From Erodium maritimum (Eukaryota > Streptophyta > Magnoliopsida > Geraniales > Geraniaceae), in contig OY997596.1 in NCBI GenBank assembly GCA_963921825.1, positions 59,966,754 to 60,030,753 on the forward strand: a stretch of DNA of 64,000 nt. Direction: 5' to 3'. This document shows, in pieces, positions 11,660-23,833 of the stretch. The notes under the pieces are model-generated. The model searched no databases, was not told the DNA's origin, and was given only the letters and a program-made list of their open reading frames with translations. How positions within the stretch are numbered: position 1 is the stretch's first letter; each line of letters opens with the position of its first letter. A program made the position numbers and the translations under genes.

Positions 11660-13350
11660 TATTTCAGATTCGGGTTTTGGGTTGGAAATGCACTATCCAA
11701 CATTAATGTGTTGTTACAGTATATACATAGATGTTGAAGAAGAAATGGTACCAGAGACATCATATCTTGTACAACAATGGCCTCAAACATAAAGGCGGGC
11801 ATCGGTCGGAGGTCGGTATCTGCGTGCATTTTCGTTGTCGGACCGGAAGTCCCCACCGGATATGATACGGTCAGTGTCGGTTTTTAACCGGTTATTTGGG
11901 CCTCAACAATTGGCCAATCCATTGAACAGTATTAACTCTTATTTTTTTGTAGATCGGCAAAGATCAGCAGACTCATCTTCCCAATCTACCATGAATTATA
12001 GGTCATCTGGTTTACATATCCGGATGAAATATGTGCAAAAATAGTGTTACATGTTGGTCATTATAGTGTCTCGGCATTTACATGGATAGTTCTCGATCAA
12101 CTGTATTTTCTCACATACATTGTGATGATAACGACTAACGAGGGGTAATTGTGATGATACCGAGTGGTAACTAGTAACTGCACTTTGTATTTGAGAAAAA
12201 TTTATTTCCATGTTGTGTGAAAGTTTTATTTTTATTATAATACTCTAATTTATTTTTTTTCTTTTTTCATTACCTTTAAAAGTCCTATTTTGATATAGTA
12301 CAAGTTACTTTTTGGCTAAATTTTCATCCAAAAAACATAAAAAGTCTAATATACCCTAGGAGAAGTTCTCTGCTGCAGCACCCAAAAGTCATGGCTATAG
12401 TCATGGTTTTTACCATTATTTATGTCATGGTTATTCTTCTCTCCTCTACATATCATTTTCCTTGCACCTTCCCTACGGATCTCGTAAAGGTTTTTTCTGA
12501 TAGGGTTCCTTTCGACCTGACTCTAGCCACCGGGACGTTGATCTTCTCCCACCACCAACGAAGCGTCTCCCGACCTATTTCGGTCCCTCCTCTACAACTC
12601 CGGAGGTTTCCGTCTCTGAGGTCGTCGTCCCTAATGCTACCGCCATCGTATTTGAAGCCGTCGTCGTCTCTGATGCCGCCGCCATCTCTAAAGACGCCCC
12701 TAAAGCCGCATCCGGTGCGTCCTTCTCCGGCTGCGGCTTCAAATTGTTAAACGTAAATACATCAAAATAGATATCATTTAAAAGAAAAACATAATGTATC
12801 AGATTATCATGTCAAATTAAAGATGGACAATTGTAATTTTCCCTTATTCTTTTTTCATGCTAACTCAATCTATCATTTAAATATAATATTATAATATATC
12901 AATCAAATCAATGATAAAAAATCCAAACTTAAATTTGTGTGACTAAATAACAACTCCACTTGCATATCATTTGAAATACCTTATCATAAAATGGATGTCA
13001 CCTCTGAATGCAATCATCAATCAATCAATCAATTATGTCATTAGATAGTGGATGTAATTTTCAGTATAAATACTAAAATTGTAGCAAAAAGGTTAAAAAA
13101 TAAATAACTATTTCCAATGAAGAATAGTTTGAAAGATGACTTTTTGTTGGTTCAACTTATATATGCGCCCACCATTCTCATATCTCTTATTCACGCTTGT
13201 CGCTCTTCTTATCACGATAGTGAATCGTTTCCATAGGTGATTGGGACATAATAAGTGTTTTTTTTTTTGAGAAAAAAGTGATGTTGTATCAATCAAATCT
13301 CGATTAGAAACATCAATAATTTTGGATAAATCCATCAACAGTCGAGATAT
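11660..13350. other. Intergenic region with a GC-rich repeat fragment
   Basis: No convincing gene. A GC-rich stretch (about 12475-12745), made of imperfect repeats around CCGTCGTCGTCTCTGA and CTACAACTCCGGAGG, resembles 2420-2690 in the DCD-Kelch intron element and looks like another copy of the same retroposon. The remainder is AT-rich, with a (TCAA)n run near 13015-13030. Confidence 0.4.
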
Positions 13351-13353
13351 AAG

Positions 13354-14660
13354 TTAGTACGTTTGATTTTCACACGTGTTACGGTACACTTGACTAAACA
13401 AACTTCTAAAATAATAGTAAGAAGAACCACGACAATTGGAGATACATTCAATTACGCAAAGCCAAAGAACTAAATACCGAACCAAGTGGTTGTCTTGACT
13501 TACGAGACGGGAAAAATCACCCCATGAAACATGACCCTCCCAAATAAGACCCCAGGACGGTTGGAAGGAGGGCTCCAACTTCCTCCCAACCCTAGTAACG
13601 CCCATCATGATTCTCGACGAGGTTGTTTTGCAACCTTCGTCAAAAGCCTCGATGACGAGAAGAAATGTCCATCATTTGCAACCGGATCCACATCCATTAG
13701 CTCAAAGACCATTTTCTTGAGTCTATCTTTTATCGCAACTTCTCGCTTAACATTTTCCCGAGCCAGCTCCTTAATGTTCTTAGCCCTGTTAGGCCTCTTT
13801 TGCTTGGTTTCCGATTATCCTTTTTTGAATTTTCAGATCCTCTGGTAGTTTCCTGCTTCTGATAATTCCCCCTTAGGATCGCGTGTTGGAGTTTCAGTTG
13901 GGTCGGAGAGTCCTGAGGAGAGATCTCATGAGAGCCCTCAACCACCACCACCTGATTGTCCGTCATTTTTGGGATGGGTAACATCCTCAGGTACTGCTAG
14001 TTAGGCGAAACTATAGGTTGGATGGTCCCCAAGATAGGGTAGATACTACTTATCCCTTCTCGGGTCCCATTACAAGAACCATTTCCACCAGTGGGGTGTG
14101 ATTGTTGCAGACTTCATTCGGCAAAACTGTAGGTTGAAAATTTCCCGGTCCCTGGTTGAGCTTCTTGTTATCAACCCAGTTATGAGTGTTTTGAGTTGCA
14201 TTCTTAGGCAAAGTCTCAATCGTCGACCGAGGTAAACTTGCATACAAAACCACAAACTTATGGACCCCTTGACACTAGTACAGAGCATTCATTCCCGACT
14301 CAATTATTGAGTCGGGAATTAATGTAATTGATTCGGCCGTATTCATTCTTGACCCATAGGCGAGTCGGTTATGAATCCATTTTTTGATTTATTCTTACGG
14401 GATCCCAATAAACCATTAGCAGTAGAAGGTGTCATTGCATCCCAATCTGATCGGGAGTAGCCATCAGTTCGGACAGACGGTGGTGCTCGGAGGTAGTCTT
14501 CGTATCTTGTCGCCATTTGGTCCATGCCCGGGAGTCAGCCCTACAATATCTGTTAATGTTTTGAGATTTGAATGGAGGGGTAGTTTTACCATTATAAAAA
14601 ATTTAAATGAAAAAGTGGACGACTTATTTAGTATAAATGTTAAGAATATGAATATGTAAT
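13354..14660 (-). pseudogene. Decayed coding-like region, probably a retroelement remnant
   Basis: Several short open frames on the minus strand (14525-14343, 14253-14050, 13984-13730, 13608-13354) are separated by stops and frame changes. They have a base composition closer to coding DNA than the surroundings. I recognise no domain. Lys/Arg/Ser-rich stretches would fit a LINE ORF1-like remnant, but that is inference. A 29-bp palindrome at 14291-14319 (arms ATTCCCGACTCAAT) lies inside. Confidence 0.25.
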
Positions 14661-15850
14661 TTCTAAAAATTGACGAGTATATGTTTAATACGTAAATACG
14701 TTGGCATAAATAAACATAATTAACGAAGGTGGAGCCAAGAAAAATAGTTGGAGTTGAAATATTTGTTTCACTTTGATGACGAAATATTGGCTATATACAA
14801 CTAATTATATACGGAAGTGATTCTTTTCATTTTCGAACGTTGCATCAATGTCATGTATGAATGTAATTGAAAGTTATGTCCACATAAGGTAGTGGGTTCG
14901 ATGAGAATTTTGATTGGTTGCTTCTATGCATCATCATTTTTGCTCTATATATATTCATTTGATGATGAGACGTAAGTCATTCTTGATCAAAATCAGTGTA
15001 ATCGAACCTAAATGGGACATGTATCCGACGTAGGACGATCCGTAACATGTAATAGTTGTTCTATGAAAACAAAGTAACCTTACCAACAAGTGATACATGT
15101 CGATTACGATGATTAAGTCATGTGTAGCGTCATCGATAGTCGTATAGAGGAGAGTATTACCCGTTATGATATGAGATTTGTCAAAGAATTCTCTTGTTCC
15201 AAATTAGACTCTCTTTATATATTTGTTCTCTCCTCCGTGCGATTCCTAGCGTTTTTACGGTTAGTGACGGATTATCGAGCACTTTGGGTCGTTTGGGAAG
15301 TCGCCGATGGTTTTTATTTCTCCCCTCTACTCTACCCCTGACCTCTTCTTTACTATTCCGCTCTTTTCTTTTTCCTTCCCGTTTTGCTCCATTCCTCCTT
15401 TTTCGTTTTGTTGTTCTCTCTTTGGATTTGGCGATTTTCTTCGTATATCCGGTTGGCTACATGCTGCTTCTTTGTGTAGCCTTCGCGTTTTGCTAAATCT
15501 CGATATGGCATTTCAATTTTCAACATCATGTTAAAGCCAATAGTTCAATATGGTATGCATTTTAATTTTTAATATTATGTTAAACCCATTTTTTAGCACA
15601 CATAGTATTGTCTTATTGAAATAGAGGCAAACAACCGTACTGGTAAAAAAAAATGTAACGGAAATAAAAGTAAAATGACAAGATAACGTTTCGATGACAG
15701 TCGAAATATTGATCTTATAACAGCATGCCCGGTGCAACCAGGGACTAAAGTAGGGGTGGTTCCTTATTCTCTCTGTGATTGGTGTGTGATGTCTAGAATG
15801 CTTTCCCCGTCTCAACTTGAACATGTCTGTAGTGTCTCGATTTTTGTCTA
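14661..15850. other. Intergenic, no gene recognised
   Basis: Contains a pyrimidine-rich stretch at about 15310-15500 with open frames that look compositional rather than coding. It may be further retroelement debris. Confidence 0.3.
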
Positions 15851-15891
15851 ATGAGTATACCAGGGAAAGGAGGAGGTTGAGAATGAGTGGA

Positions 15892-16725
15892 TTATGTTCC
15901 TTGTGGGTCGGAGTGTGACTCCTCTAAAACACCTCGTAGTTCCCTAACGGTCTCATAGAGACCAGAAAGGCTGCTTGGCAGGCTTCTCATCCCCCCCCCC
16001 CCCCCCCTTGAGGTCAAGGTCTCTAGGTAATATATGCATTCCAATTCCCACAAGGGTTGGGTTCTTGGGATTTCTTGTTGAATTGACAACCCTCCATCCA
16101 CAAGGTTTCCTCTCCTAACCCTGAAGCGATGTATATATCTCCTCCCCCGGGTTGTTTCTTCCATCTAGTGAACGCATATGGGGTCGTATGTCTACGACGG
16201 TAATCCGGATTATGAACAACATGGTACGCGCACGAGATGCTCCCCGATTGTTCTGCATCTCCTGACCAACGACGATTATCTCTTTCTCCACCAGTTCCTG
16301 GTTGTGGATCGATCTCCATGGGTTCAACCCTAACAAGTAAGGATGACGCATGCAAGTCTGATTCTCGTGGAGAGGACGACCAACTGGGTGGGTTGGGATA
16401 CTCAAGACGGATCTCGGGCATCGGGTAAGGCAGAAATATGTTGATCGGTTGGAGTCGATCAACATTGGAACAACAGTGGAGCCCCAACGGTCTCTCTACC
16501 AACAGTGTGATAGTGGGTTCGACGATCGGATCCGTCCAATCATTTGCTCGTACCTCTGCATGGTTGCCCTTGTAGGAAGCCATAGGAAGATCGGCTTGAT
16601 CGTCTCTGCCTCATGTTGTCTCCTAATCGTTGTCAGCGTGCAAGAGGCAGCTATGGGCAAGGGGTTCTCTATCGATAGCCATATTAGGTGGGCGGGGAGG
16701 AGATGACGTCGAGGGATGAGGATTG
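15892..16725 (-). pseudogene. Broken coding-like sequence hit by the TRIM array
   Basis: A 186-codon open frame (16583-16023) and overlapping shorter frames, rich in Pro, Ser and Arg, have no domain I recognise. A C17 tract (15991-16007) lies inside. The sequence continues across the TRIM insertion: the minus frame at 19951-19826 would run on into 16725-16620 at the reconstructed empty site before meeting a stop. Probably an old, decayed retroelement or gene fragment. Confidence 0.3.
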
Positions 16726-19700
16726 TGTTGGGGAGAACTGGGCCTTCTAAGGAGGAGCACAACAACAAGAAGCCCATAATATACACGTTGGCCACCCCAC
16801 TTGACCCAAAAGACTAGCCTATCACGTCATGGGTCCAAGGTGTATATTAAGTCTTTCTTTATCTCTTAAGTATCCGATATGGGACTCCTGACTCACATGT
16901 GGACACACCTAACAATCTCCCCCTCCACATTGAGTCTCACCACACCGGCTTGCTCGCACTCCTAAGCCCAAATTTTACCTGTTCTACTCAATCCCATACG
17001 GACCCACTTCATCCTATCTAGGCCCACTACCTTGAGAGCAGCGATCATGGTATCCTGGTGTTTCTGACCCTAGGAGATATACCCCGACCCGCTTCCTGGG
17101 AGAGTCCACAGAACCAGGCTCTGATACCACTTGTTGGGGAGAACCGGGCCTTATTTAGAAGGAGCACACAACTAGAAGCCCATAATATACACATTGGTCA
17201 CCCCACTTGACCCAAAAGACTAGCCTATCAGGTCATGGGTCCAATGTTAGTCTTAGTGCCCGTAGTTCAATCCTAAATGTCCAAATGTATATATCATCGT
17301 TAGCAATAAAATTAAAGCGGCTTTATATTACTTATGTGTTGGAGTAATATATCGATGTGTGCTCTGATCTATGCCCACCATGCGAATAGAACCATAGATC
17401 GAGATAGATCACACTCGATGGGTCCCTAGTCAACAAAGCTTCACTAGAAGCGACTAGTATGAAAGATGGCTCTTTATGGCTTACGTTCTGTTAGTCATTG
17501 GAATGGGATTCCGGAGTCTGATCATAGATATCATGTGGGACATGATATTGGACGACCCGCCCTGAATATGTGCCATAGATTAAGTCATGAACATATTCAG
17601 TGTTGTAGCTTGTCATGTATCCTTAGACCAAGGAGTCTTTGTGATCGCTATGTAGTCAACAACTGAGTTTGACATGAGCCTAACGTTGTCCGTAACAGGG
17701 CTTCCATAACGGCCAGGATTGGCTTGGGGACGGGCTACATGAGTGACACGAAAGACGGCTAAGGGATTTATCCCTCATACTAAGGTATGGGAAAGATATC
17801 GGTTCTCGGCCACTTGATCGAGAGTGACTGGAAGAATAGCATGGCCATGCACATGATACTGGGTATCATATCTTCAGTCATCTCACATATCAAGGAACGG
17901 TGATTGAGAATAATAAGGATGACGGCTCTATGCCTTATCTCAATCAGGATATCGGAGATAAAAGGATAATGACAGGGACGACGGAAAGGTTAGAATCGAC
18001 AGGGTCGATTCGTTATGTAGTGTCAGACAATACTAAAGTCTCGTTAGTTGCCACTTAAATAGGATCAAGTAAAATGGGATTTTACGTTGATCTATTGACA
18101 TGCATAAACCTAAGGGTCACACCGGAGGATGAAACTCATTGACACATTTATGGAGAATGGCCAAAAGGGAGTTGTCTCGGGACATGACCAAAACTGGGTT
18201 TTGGGTCATGTGCCCGTAAGTGAATATGACTTCACAGATCGAGACAAGGCTTGGAGTCTTGGGATTGATCGCGTCAGATAATGTTGGACATTTCCGGTAT
18301 GGAAGGCGTGGAGGCGTTGAGCGAATCACGGGACCTCGTTGGAAATGGCCACGGGCCATGTTCCAAGAGGCCCATGAAAGGCCCATGCAACCAAGGCCCA
18401 TGGAACTAATTAATCAAGTCTTGATTAATTAGTACTAAGTAAGCAAGACAAGGATTAAGGTGTTGGTGATTCACCACCTAACCCAATCTTGTCTTGCCAT
18501 ACTTTGTCCTATTTACACCTTACTTGACACCATACTTGTCCCATGCCTTTAGTTGGACAAGTATGGGTTTTGTTATGTTTAAGTCATCTTTTTTCAACAT
18601 AACAAACACAAGACAAGAATAGGAAACACATTTTCTCTCCCTCTTCCATGGCCATTTCGGGTTTGGCTAGTTTCCACCTCCATGTTTGTGTTCTTGAGTC
18701 CTCAAAGAGAAGAACTACGTGACTTTGATTCCCATGTGGATACGTAGGCGTCTTGGAGACTCAAGCCAATCATTCGTTAACCGGTGTTCTTGTTTTGGTA
18801 AGAAATAGTGCTGAATTTTTCTCTTGTGAATCCATTCTTTGTTAGTTGTTTCATGGTTTAATCGTCTCTTGGTTTTCATTGATTTTCCGCTGCGAGTTGG
18901 TTCATCTCCAACCCTACCTCGAGACCCAACATCCAAGGTGTATATTAAGTCTTACTTTATTCCTTAAGTATCCGATGTGGGACTCCTAACTCACATGTGG
19001 ACACACCTAACAATCTCCCCCTCCACATTGAGTCTCATCACATCGGCTTGCTCACACTCCTAAGCCCAACTTTTACCTGTTCTACTCAATCCCTTGCAGG
19101 CCCACTTCATCCTATCTGAACCCACCACCATGAGAGGAGCGATCATGGTATCCTGGTGTTTCTGGTCCTAGGAGATATACTCCGACCCGCTTCCCGGGAG
19201 AGTCTACAGAACCAGGCTCTGATACCACTTGTTGGGGAGAACCGGGCCAACTAAGGAGGAGCACACAACTAGAAGCCCATAATATACACGTTGGTCACCC
19301 CACTTGACCCAAAAGACTAGCCTATCAGGTCATGGGTCCAAGGTGTATATTAAGTCTTTCTTTATTCCTTAAGTATCCGATGTGGGACTCCTGACTCACA
19401 TGTGGACACACCTAACAATCTCCCCCTCCACATTGAGTCTCATCACATCGGCTTGCTCGCACTCCTAAGCCCACCTTTTTACCTGTTCTACTCAATCCCA
19501 TATGGGCCCACTTCATCCTATCTTGGCCCACCACCATGAGAGCAGCGATCATGGTATCCTGGTGTTTCTGGCCCTAGGAGATATACCCCGACCCGCTTCT
19601 TGGGAGAGTTCACAGAACCATGCTCTGATACCACTTGTTGGGGAGAACCGGGCCTTATTTAGGAGGAGCACACAACTAGAAGCCCATAATATACACATTG

Positions 19701-19824
19701 GTCACCCCACTTGACTCAAAAGACTAGCCTATCAGGTCATGGGTCCAAAGTGTATATTAAGTCTTACTTTATTCCTTAAGTATCCGATGTGGGACTCCTA
19801 ACTCACATGTGGACACACCTAACA
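16726..19824 (-). mobile_element. TRIM retrotransposon array: four LTRs, three internal domains
   Basis: Read on the minus strand, units of a ~189-bp LTR (TGTTAGGTGTG...CCCCAACA) alternate with 217-218-bp internal domains. LTRs: 16726-16914; 17132-17244 continued at 18937-19012; 19230-19417; 19636-19824. Internal domains: 16915-17131, 19013-19229, 19418-19635. Each internal domain begins with a primer-binding site TGGTATCAGAGCCTGGTTCT, complementary to initiator-Met tRNA, and ends with a polypurine tract GTGGAGGGGGAGATT. There is no coding capacity, so this is a terminal-repeat retrotransposon in miniature. The whole array is flanked by one 5-bp duplication, GATTG (16721-16725 and 19825-19829). 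Confidence 0.92.
17245..18931 (+). mobile_element. Solo LTR (1687 bp) nested in the TRIM array
   Basis: Starts TGTTAGTCTTAG and ends GAGACCCAACA, giving canonical TG...CA ends with inverted TGTT/AACA. It is flanked by a perfect 5-bp duplication, TCCAA (17240-17244 and 18932-18936). No primer-binding site, polypurine tract or gag/pol frame is inside. The 3' end TTTTCCGCTGCGAGTTGG is reminiscent of Copia-type LTR ends. It splits the second TRIM LTR exactly: the two parts add up to 189 bp. Orientation is inferred from an AATAAAA signal near 17310 and the 3' end. Confidence 0.85.
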
Positions 19825-19829
19825 GATTG

Positions 19830-21200
19830 GACTTTCGCCCGAGAGGCGGATTCATGATACCCATTGTGTCGGCCAGATCATGAGGGGACGACAAGTAACA
19901 TGATGAGGATTGAGGAGCAATCGACATCGATGATAATGGAGAATGTGACATTGTGACAACAAAGATGTGGTTGATATTGAGTTACAAGGACATAAATGAT
20001 TAGACGGAGAAAAAAGCAAAAATCCTAAAACTCCAAAAAGTATAAATCCTAAATTGGATTGTTAAAACATGATACAATAGAGAACGATATTAGGATAAAT
20101 TATCATGTTTTGAAATATTTATATTTCAAACGTGACTCTAACGTGAGAAAGTGATCTCATTCTCGGCCCTTTTCGATGGTCTCAATTCCTAACAATGGTT
20201 TCCATGTTTGTTTTTAGATCCAAGGTTACATCATTTCATGAACACCAACTTTCCACGTCTCACTATTTTTCTATTTTTATGTGGTGGTGGCAATTACACA
20301 ATCAAACCACAAAATGTTTTGTTCATAATCATTCAAATAAAATTGAAACATGTCTTGTTCTCATTTTTTTTTTCGAAATGTGCCGGTCTCTTTGTTTTAA
20401 CGTTATGTACTTGTAAAATTAATCTCATTTGTATTTTATACAATTACTAAAAAGAATACGATACCAGTTTTTCTGAAACTTGTAACATGCATACCGGGAC
20501 ATTCTAATATTACCGACCCATCGTCTTAAGTCATTGGGATCATTTGAGATACTCGATCCCACAATGAAACTTGGTTAGATGTGGTAAGGATATTCGAGTA
20601 TGCTCCATGAGATCATGCTTCGCCGATGCTTCTAATTGAATCAGATTGCTCTGATTTCCGGAAATCATAGACAGAACAGTCTCCAACAACACAATCTAAA
20701 CTAGTCGCCCAAGTACGACATAGAGATTGCCAAAAATCGATATCGTCAGCTCTAAATTGAAAAAACTCCGACCTTCAAATATCCACCACCCAAACTGAAG
20801 CAAGAGCTCCGAGCTAAAGACCCGTTGGTAGAGACGACTAAATTGAATGTATAGGATCAGAACTCGTAGTGGTTGGAAACGGACATGATGATGATTTCAT
20901 GATATCGACTACGACAGCTAGAATTAGAACTCTCAAACCTAATGAGCTTAATCAACTTGTGGCTTGGAAGTATAGGATAGTTAATTTCTCTTTAATTGAA
21001 TGAGACATTTTCTTTCATTAATACTGATATTTAATAGTGAAGGCATTTTTATTAATGGAAATCGAAGAAACCAATAGGAGTTACCCATATTGCTTTTCCG
21101 GGACACAGACACGCTTATAACCAAACAAGACGCACTAAAACCGAAATCAATAAACAGACAAACCAAACAGACCCTTAACAACCATCCAGATCAGGACCCT
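19830..21200. other. Intergenic, no gene recognised
   Basis: After about 120 bp of the coding-like sequence interrupted by the TRIM array, this is AT-rich single-copy-looking DNA. No promoter, RNA gene or transposon end could be supported. It contains the region downstream of the WUN1-type gene. Confidence 0.35.
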
Positions 21201-21287
21201 GACCGTGACGTCACTGGGGCCCACCGCTGTTATTATATTTAACTTATATGATAGTGTATACGTAGTCGCGGCCGCAGCGGATTATTG

Positions 21288-21737
21288 TCAAATCGCCAGG
21301 ACCAGACCGGGCACGGACTTGCCGGTCCGATTGGAGAGGCTGCTCTCCCAGACGGAGGGGCAGTGCCGGCGAGTGGAGGCGGAGATGTCCGAGGGTGCGG
21401 ACGACGCGCCGCCGAGGCGCGTGACGGTGAGGGAGGTGTTGAAGTACTCGCGAACCTGGGTGATTATCCCATCCGTGACGGTCCAGGCGTGGACCCAGGA
21501 GATCGAACGGCCGTGATCGCAGCCCTCGACGAGGACGAAGGAGCCGAGGGACTCGATTTTGAGGGGGACGAACTTGAAGGAGTCTTGGTCGGTGGTGGTT
21601 TCGACGCCGGTGAGGAGGCGCATCATAAACTGGTGGGTCGGCGGGCCATGGAACCACCACTCGAGGTCGGGGGCTAGGATCTGGTGCACCGTGCCTACGT
21701 CTCGGCAGCTCAAGGCTTCATACAGGGCGAGGACCAC
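21288..21737 (-). CDS. WUN1: WUN1/WI12 (SAG20)-type wound-induced protein
   Basis: A single open frame encodes VVLALYEALSCRDVGTVHQ, DLEWWFHGPPTHQFMMRLL and SWVHAWTVTDGIITQVREY, ending PGLVLAI. These are hallmarks of the wound-induced protein family (WI12, NTF2/SnoaL-like cone fold), whose members rise with wounding, senescence and pathogens; their ligand or activity is unknown. The stop TGA is at 21290-21288. The start is unclear: the conserved frame continues upstream without stop, but no ATG occurs in it back to the TATA-like box at 21919-21913. The first in-frame ATG is at 21626 (MMRLLTG), which would give 112 aa and lose the first conserved strand. The position given begins at a GTG inside the conserved block. 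Real initiation may be at 21626 or at a non-AUG codon upstream. Confidence 0.85.
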   Translation of the reverse strand: MVLALYEALSCRDVGTVHQILAPDLEWWFHGPPTHQFMMRLLTGVETTTDQDSFKFVPLKIESLGSFVLVEGCDHGRSISWVHAWTVTDGIITQVREYFNTSLTVTRLGGASSAPSDISASTRRHCPSVWESSLSNRTGKSVPGLVLAI

Positions 21738-21912
21738 CCTCTGATTCTTCGAATCTTCTGCTCCCTCCAGAATTGATGTCTCTGATTTAGCCAGTTCTAG
21801 TCTGCTCCGCTGAGAACGGACACACGAGATCGACGAGATCGAATCGGATTTGAGATTCGGAGAAGATGGATCGGAGAGAGGACACTGGTTCTGTTGGGGA
21901 AGAAGGTGGGCG

Positions 21913-21919
21913 TTTTATA
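21913..21919 (-). promoter_or_regulatory. TATA box of the WUN1-type gene
   Basis: The minus strand reads CCTATAAAACG, placing a transcription start near 21885 and a leader of about 150 nt before the conserved coding block. The leader frame is open and contains no ATG. Confidence 0.55.
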
Positions 21920-22149
21920 GGGAAGATGGTGAGTGGGTTTGGATCTGCTGCGGTCGATTCTACAGGCAACCGATCACGTGGCACGTGACTTGGGGGATTT
22001 TTGGTCAAACGTTATGGGATTGGATGGATCTGATTCACTTACTCGGATACCTCCAAGTAGGTTGTTCAAACTTGACTATAAAAAATATATTATTTTAAAG
22101 CCACCCAATAACGAGTGATATTATTTTATATTATTTCCAAGTAGGCCCA

Positions 22150-22482
22150 TACAATCCTATATTATTTTATATTTTTTGTATGTGTTTTGGTGCCGCTGTC
22201 GGACGCTTGGATTTTTGATAGGTGTGGCTGTTGTTTCTGGTGGTGTGTCCAGTCGGGACTTTCTTTCGACGTATCTCTCCCGAGAGTCGATAAGAAAGAC
22301 TGACTTGGTTGTCGTTGTTTATCTTGGCGTTGCATCGCCCTTTTCGAGAACTGTTCATCTTGCTAGTCGCTTTTTGGATTCCCGAAAACGACTGGTGGAT
22401 GCAACGCTTATGTTCTTAGGTGTATGTTTTTCGGTCTGTAAGATTTATTAATTTTAATGAATCTTTCTTTTCAAAAAAAATA
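22150..22482 (+). mobile_element. 5'-truncated LINE 3' end
   Basis: GC-richer sequence ends in TTTAATGAATCTTTCTTTTC followed by A8, the same style of tail as the copies ending at 24425 and 25801. A possible target duplication, AAAATATATTA, occurs near 22083 and 22477, which would extend the insert to about 22092; this is weak in such AT-rich DNA. Confidence 0.5.
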
Positions 22483-23830
22483 TATTAAACATTACTAGAC
22501 TCATAATATTTCTTACTATATTATATTTTGATAATAAATAACCAAAATCCCCCTATAACATTTTTGAGTGTTCTTGCAAAAATATTTAGCTATGACATGT
22601 TATTTTAAAATTTTAGATTAATAAGAGACTTTTAAATTATTATTTTTGTCAATTTAGGATATAGTGGAAAAATATTGGAAATTTAGTGCTGTTAAAGGTG
22701 AAAAAACTAATATCTCAGTGCATTAAATAAAATAAGAAACATAACGATTATTTTATTTGTTCATTATGACTTAAACCCAATCGATAAAAAAAATTCAACA
22801 TCTTAATTAGAGGGCATACAGTCCAAAAGTGTACAATTTACCTATTCAATCAAAATACTTTAGATATCCCATTTAATAATTTCTCACATATAAGACGTAA
22901 CGATAAAATATGGTGTATAAATGTGAAAATAAATATTCGTTCACACCTTAGTTTTCATCTGTAATTATGTCATCGTCATTTGGATGTGATAAAGAGTTAA
23001 AATATTCGGACGAGAAATTATTCGATCATATACACTTTTGACCAATTTACCCTTACCTTGTAACTTCAGTTAAGGAAGAAAAGTCATATGGTTTAATCAG
23101 TTAAGTGAAACTAGTGATGACTGTGTTTGGATAAAAGGAGAGTCTAGGACGACGTGGCGAGTTTTGATTGGCTGAAGAGTTGGCATCGAGCCAGCTAAGT
23201 GGGGCCCAGAAGAGAGATCTAGAAAGTGTCAAGCTAAGTGATTGGACCCAACTTCGACGGAACGTGAGGAAGGCAATATCTGGTGTAGACTTATTATCGT
23301 GGTCTCCGACACACGCTATCAGTTCCTTAATCACCCTCATAAACCAAATTATTAATTAATTAATTAATTATATGTAATCAACGTTTTCACGTTCGCTTAA
23401 CCCACAATTTCGTATCGAGATTCGCATGAAGACAGTGACAGACTGACAGATCAGAGATTCATGTACTTGATTATTTGATGATATAAATATCAGTTATTAA
23501 ATAAATAATTAATTAACTAATTCTCCACGTTTTTTTGTTAGGTTTTGAATTAATTACGTGGCAATAAAGAGGAATAAGTATTAAAATAAGTGAAAAAGCT
23601 ATGAAGATTGGATTTTACATAAGAGAGGGGGGTGCCATGCTGGGGCCATAGGCGACATAGATCGGTACATTGTACATAAAATTTACAGGTAAGCGTAGCT
23701 ATTGTTTTTTTTATAAAGTCGAGTTAAGTCGGAGTCTAAAGTTTTGAGTGGGTTCATTTATCCGTTTTAAACGTTATTGTTATTTGTTGTTGTATTTTGT
23801 CGTGTCTGTACGTTTCAAAATGATAAATGT
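22483..23830. other. Intergenic AT-rich DNA
   Basis: Mostly AT-rich. Around 23135-23340 there is a more GC-balanced stretch with short ORFs on both strands but no recognisable domain. An (ATTA)n run lies near 23350-23370. No gene is supported. Confidence 0.35.
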
Positions 23831-23833
23831 ATT

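Noticed and set aside
13354-14660. Intact LTR or LINE polyprotein
   Set aside because: No protease, integrase, endonuclease or reverse-transcriptase motif (for example YADD) could be seen, only broken frames.
21205-21677. Two plus-strand ORFs of 103 and 130 codons opposite the WUN1-type gene
   Set aside because: They are antisense shadows of a GC-rich conserved coding frame; the minus-strand frame carries the family signatures.
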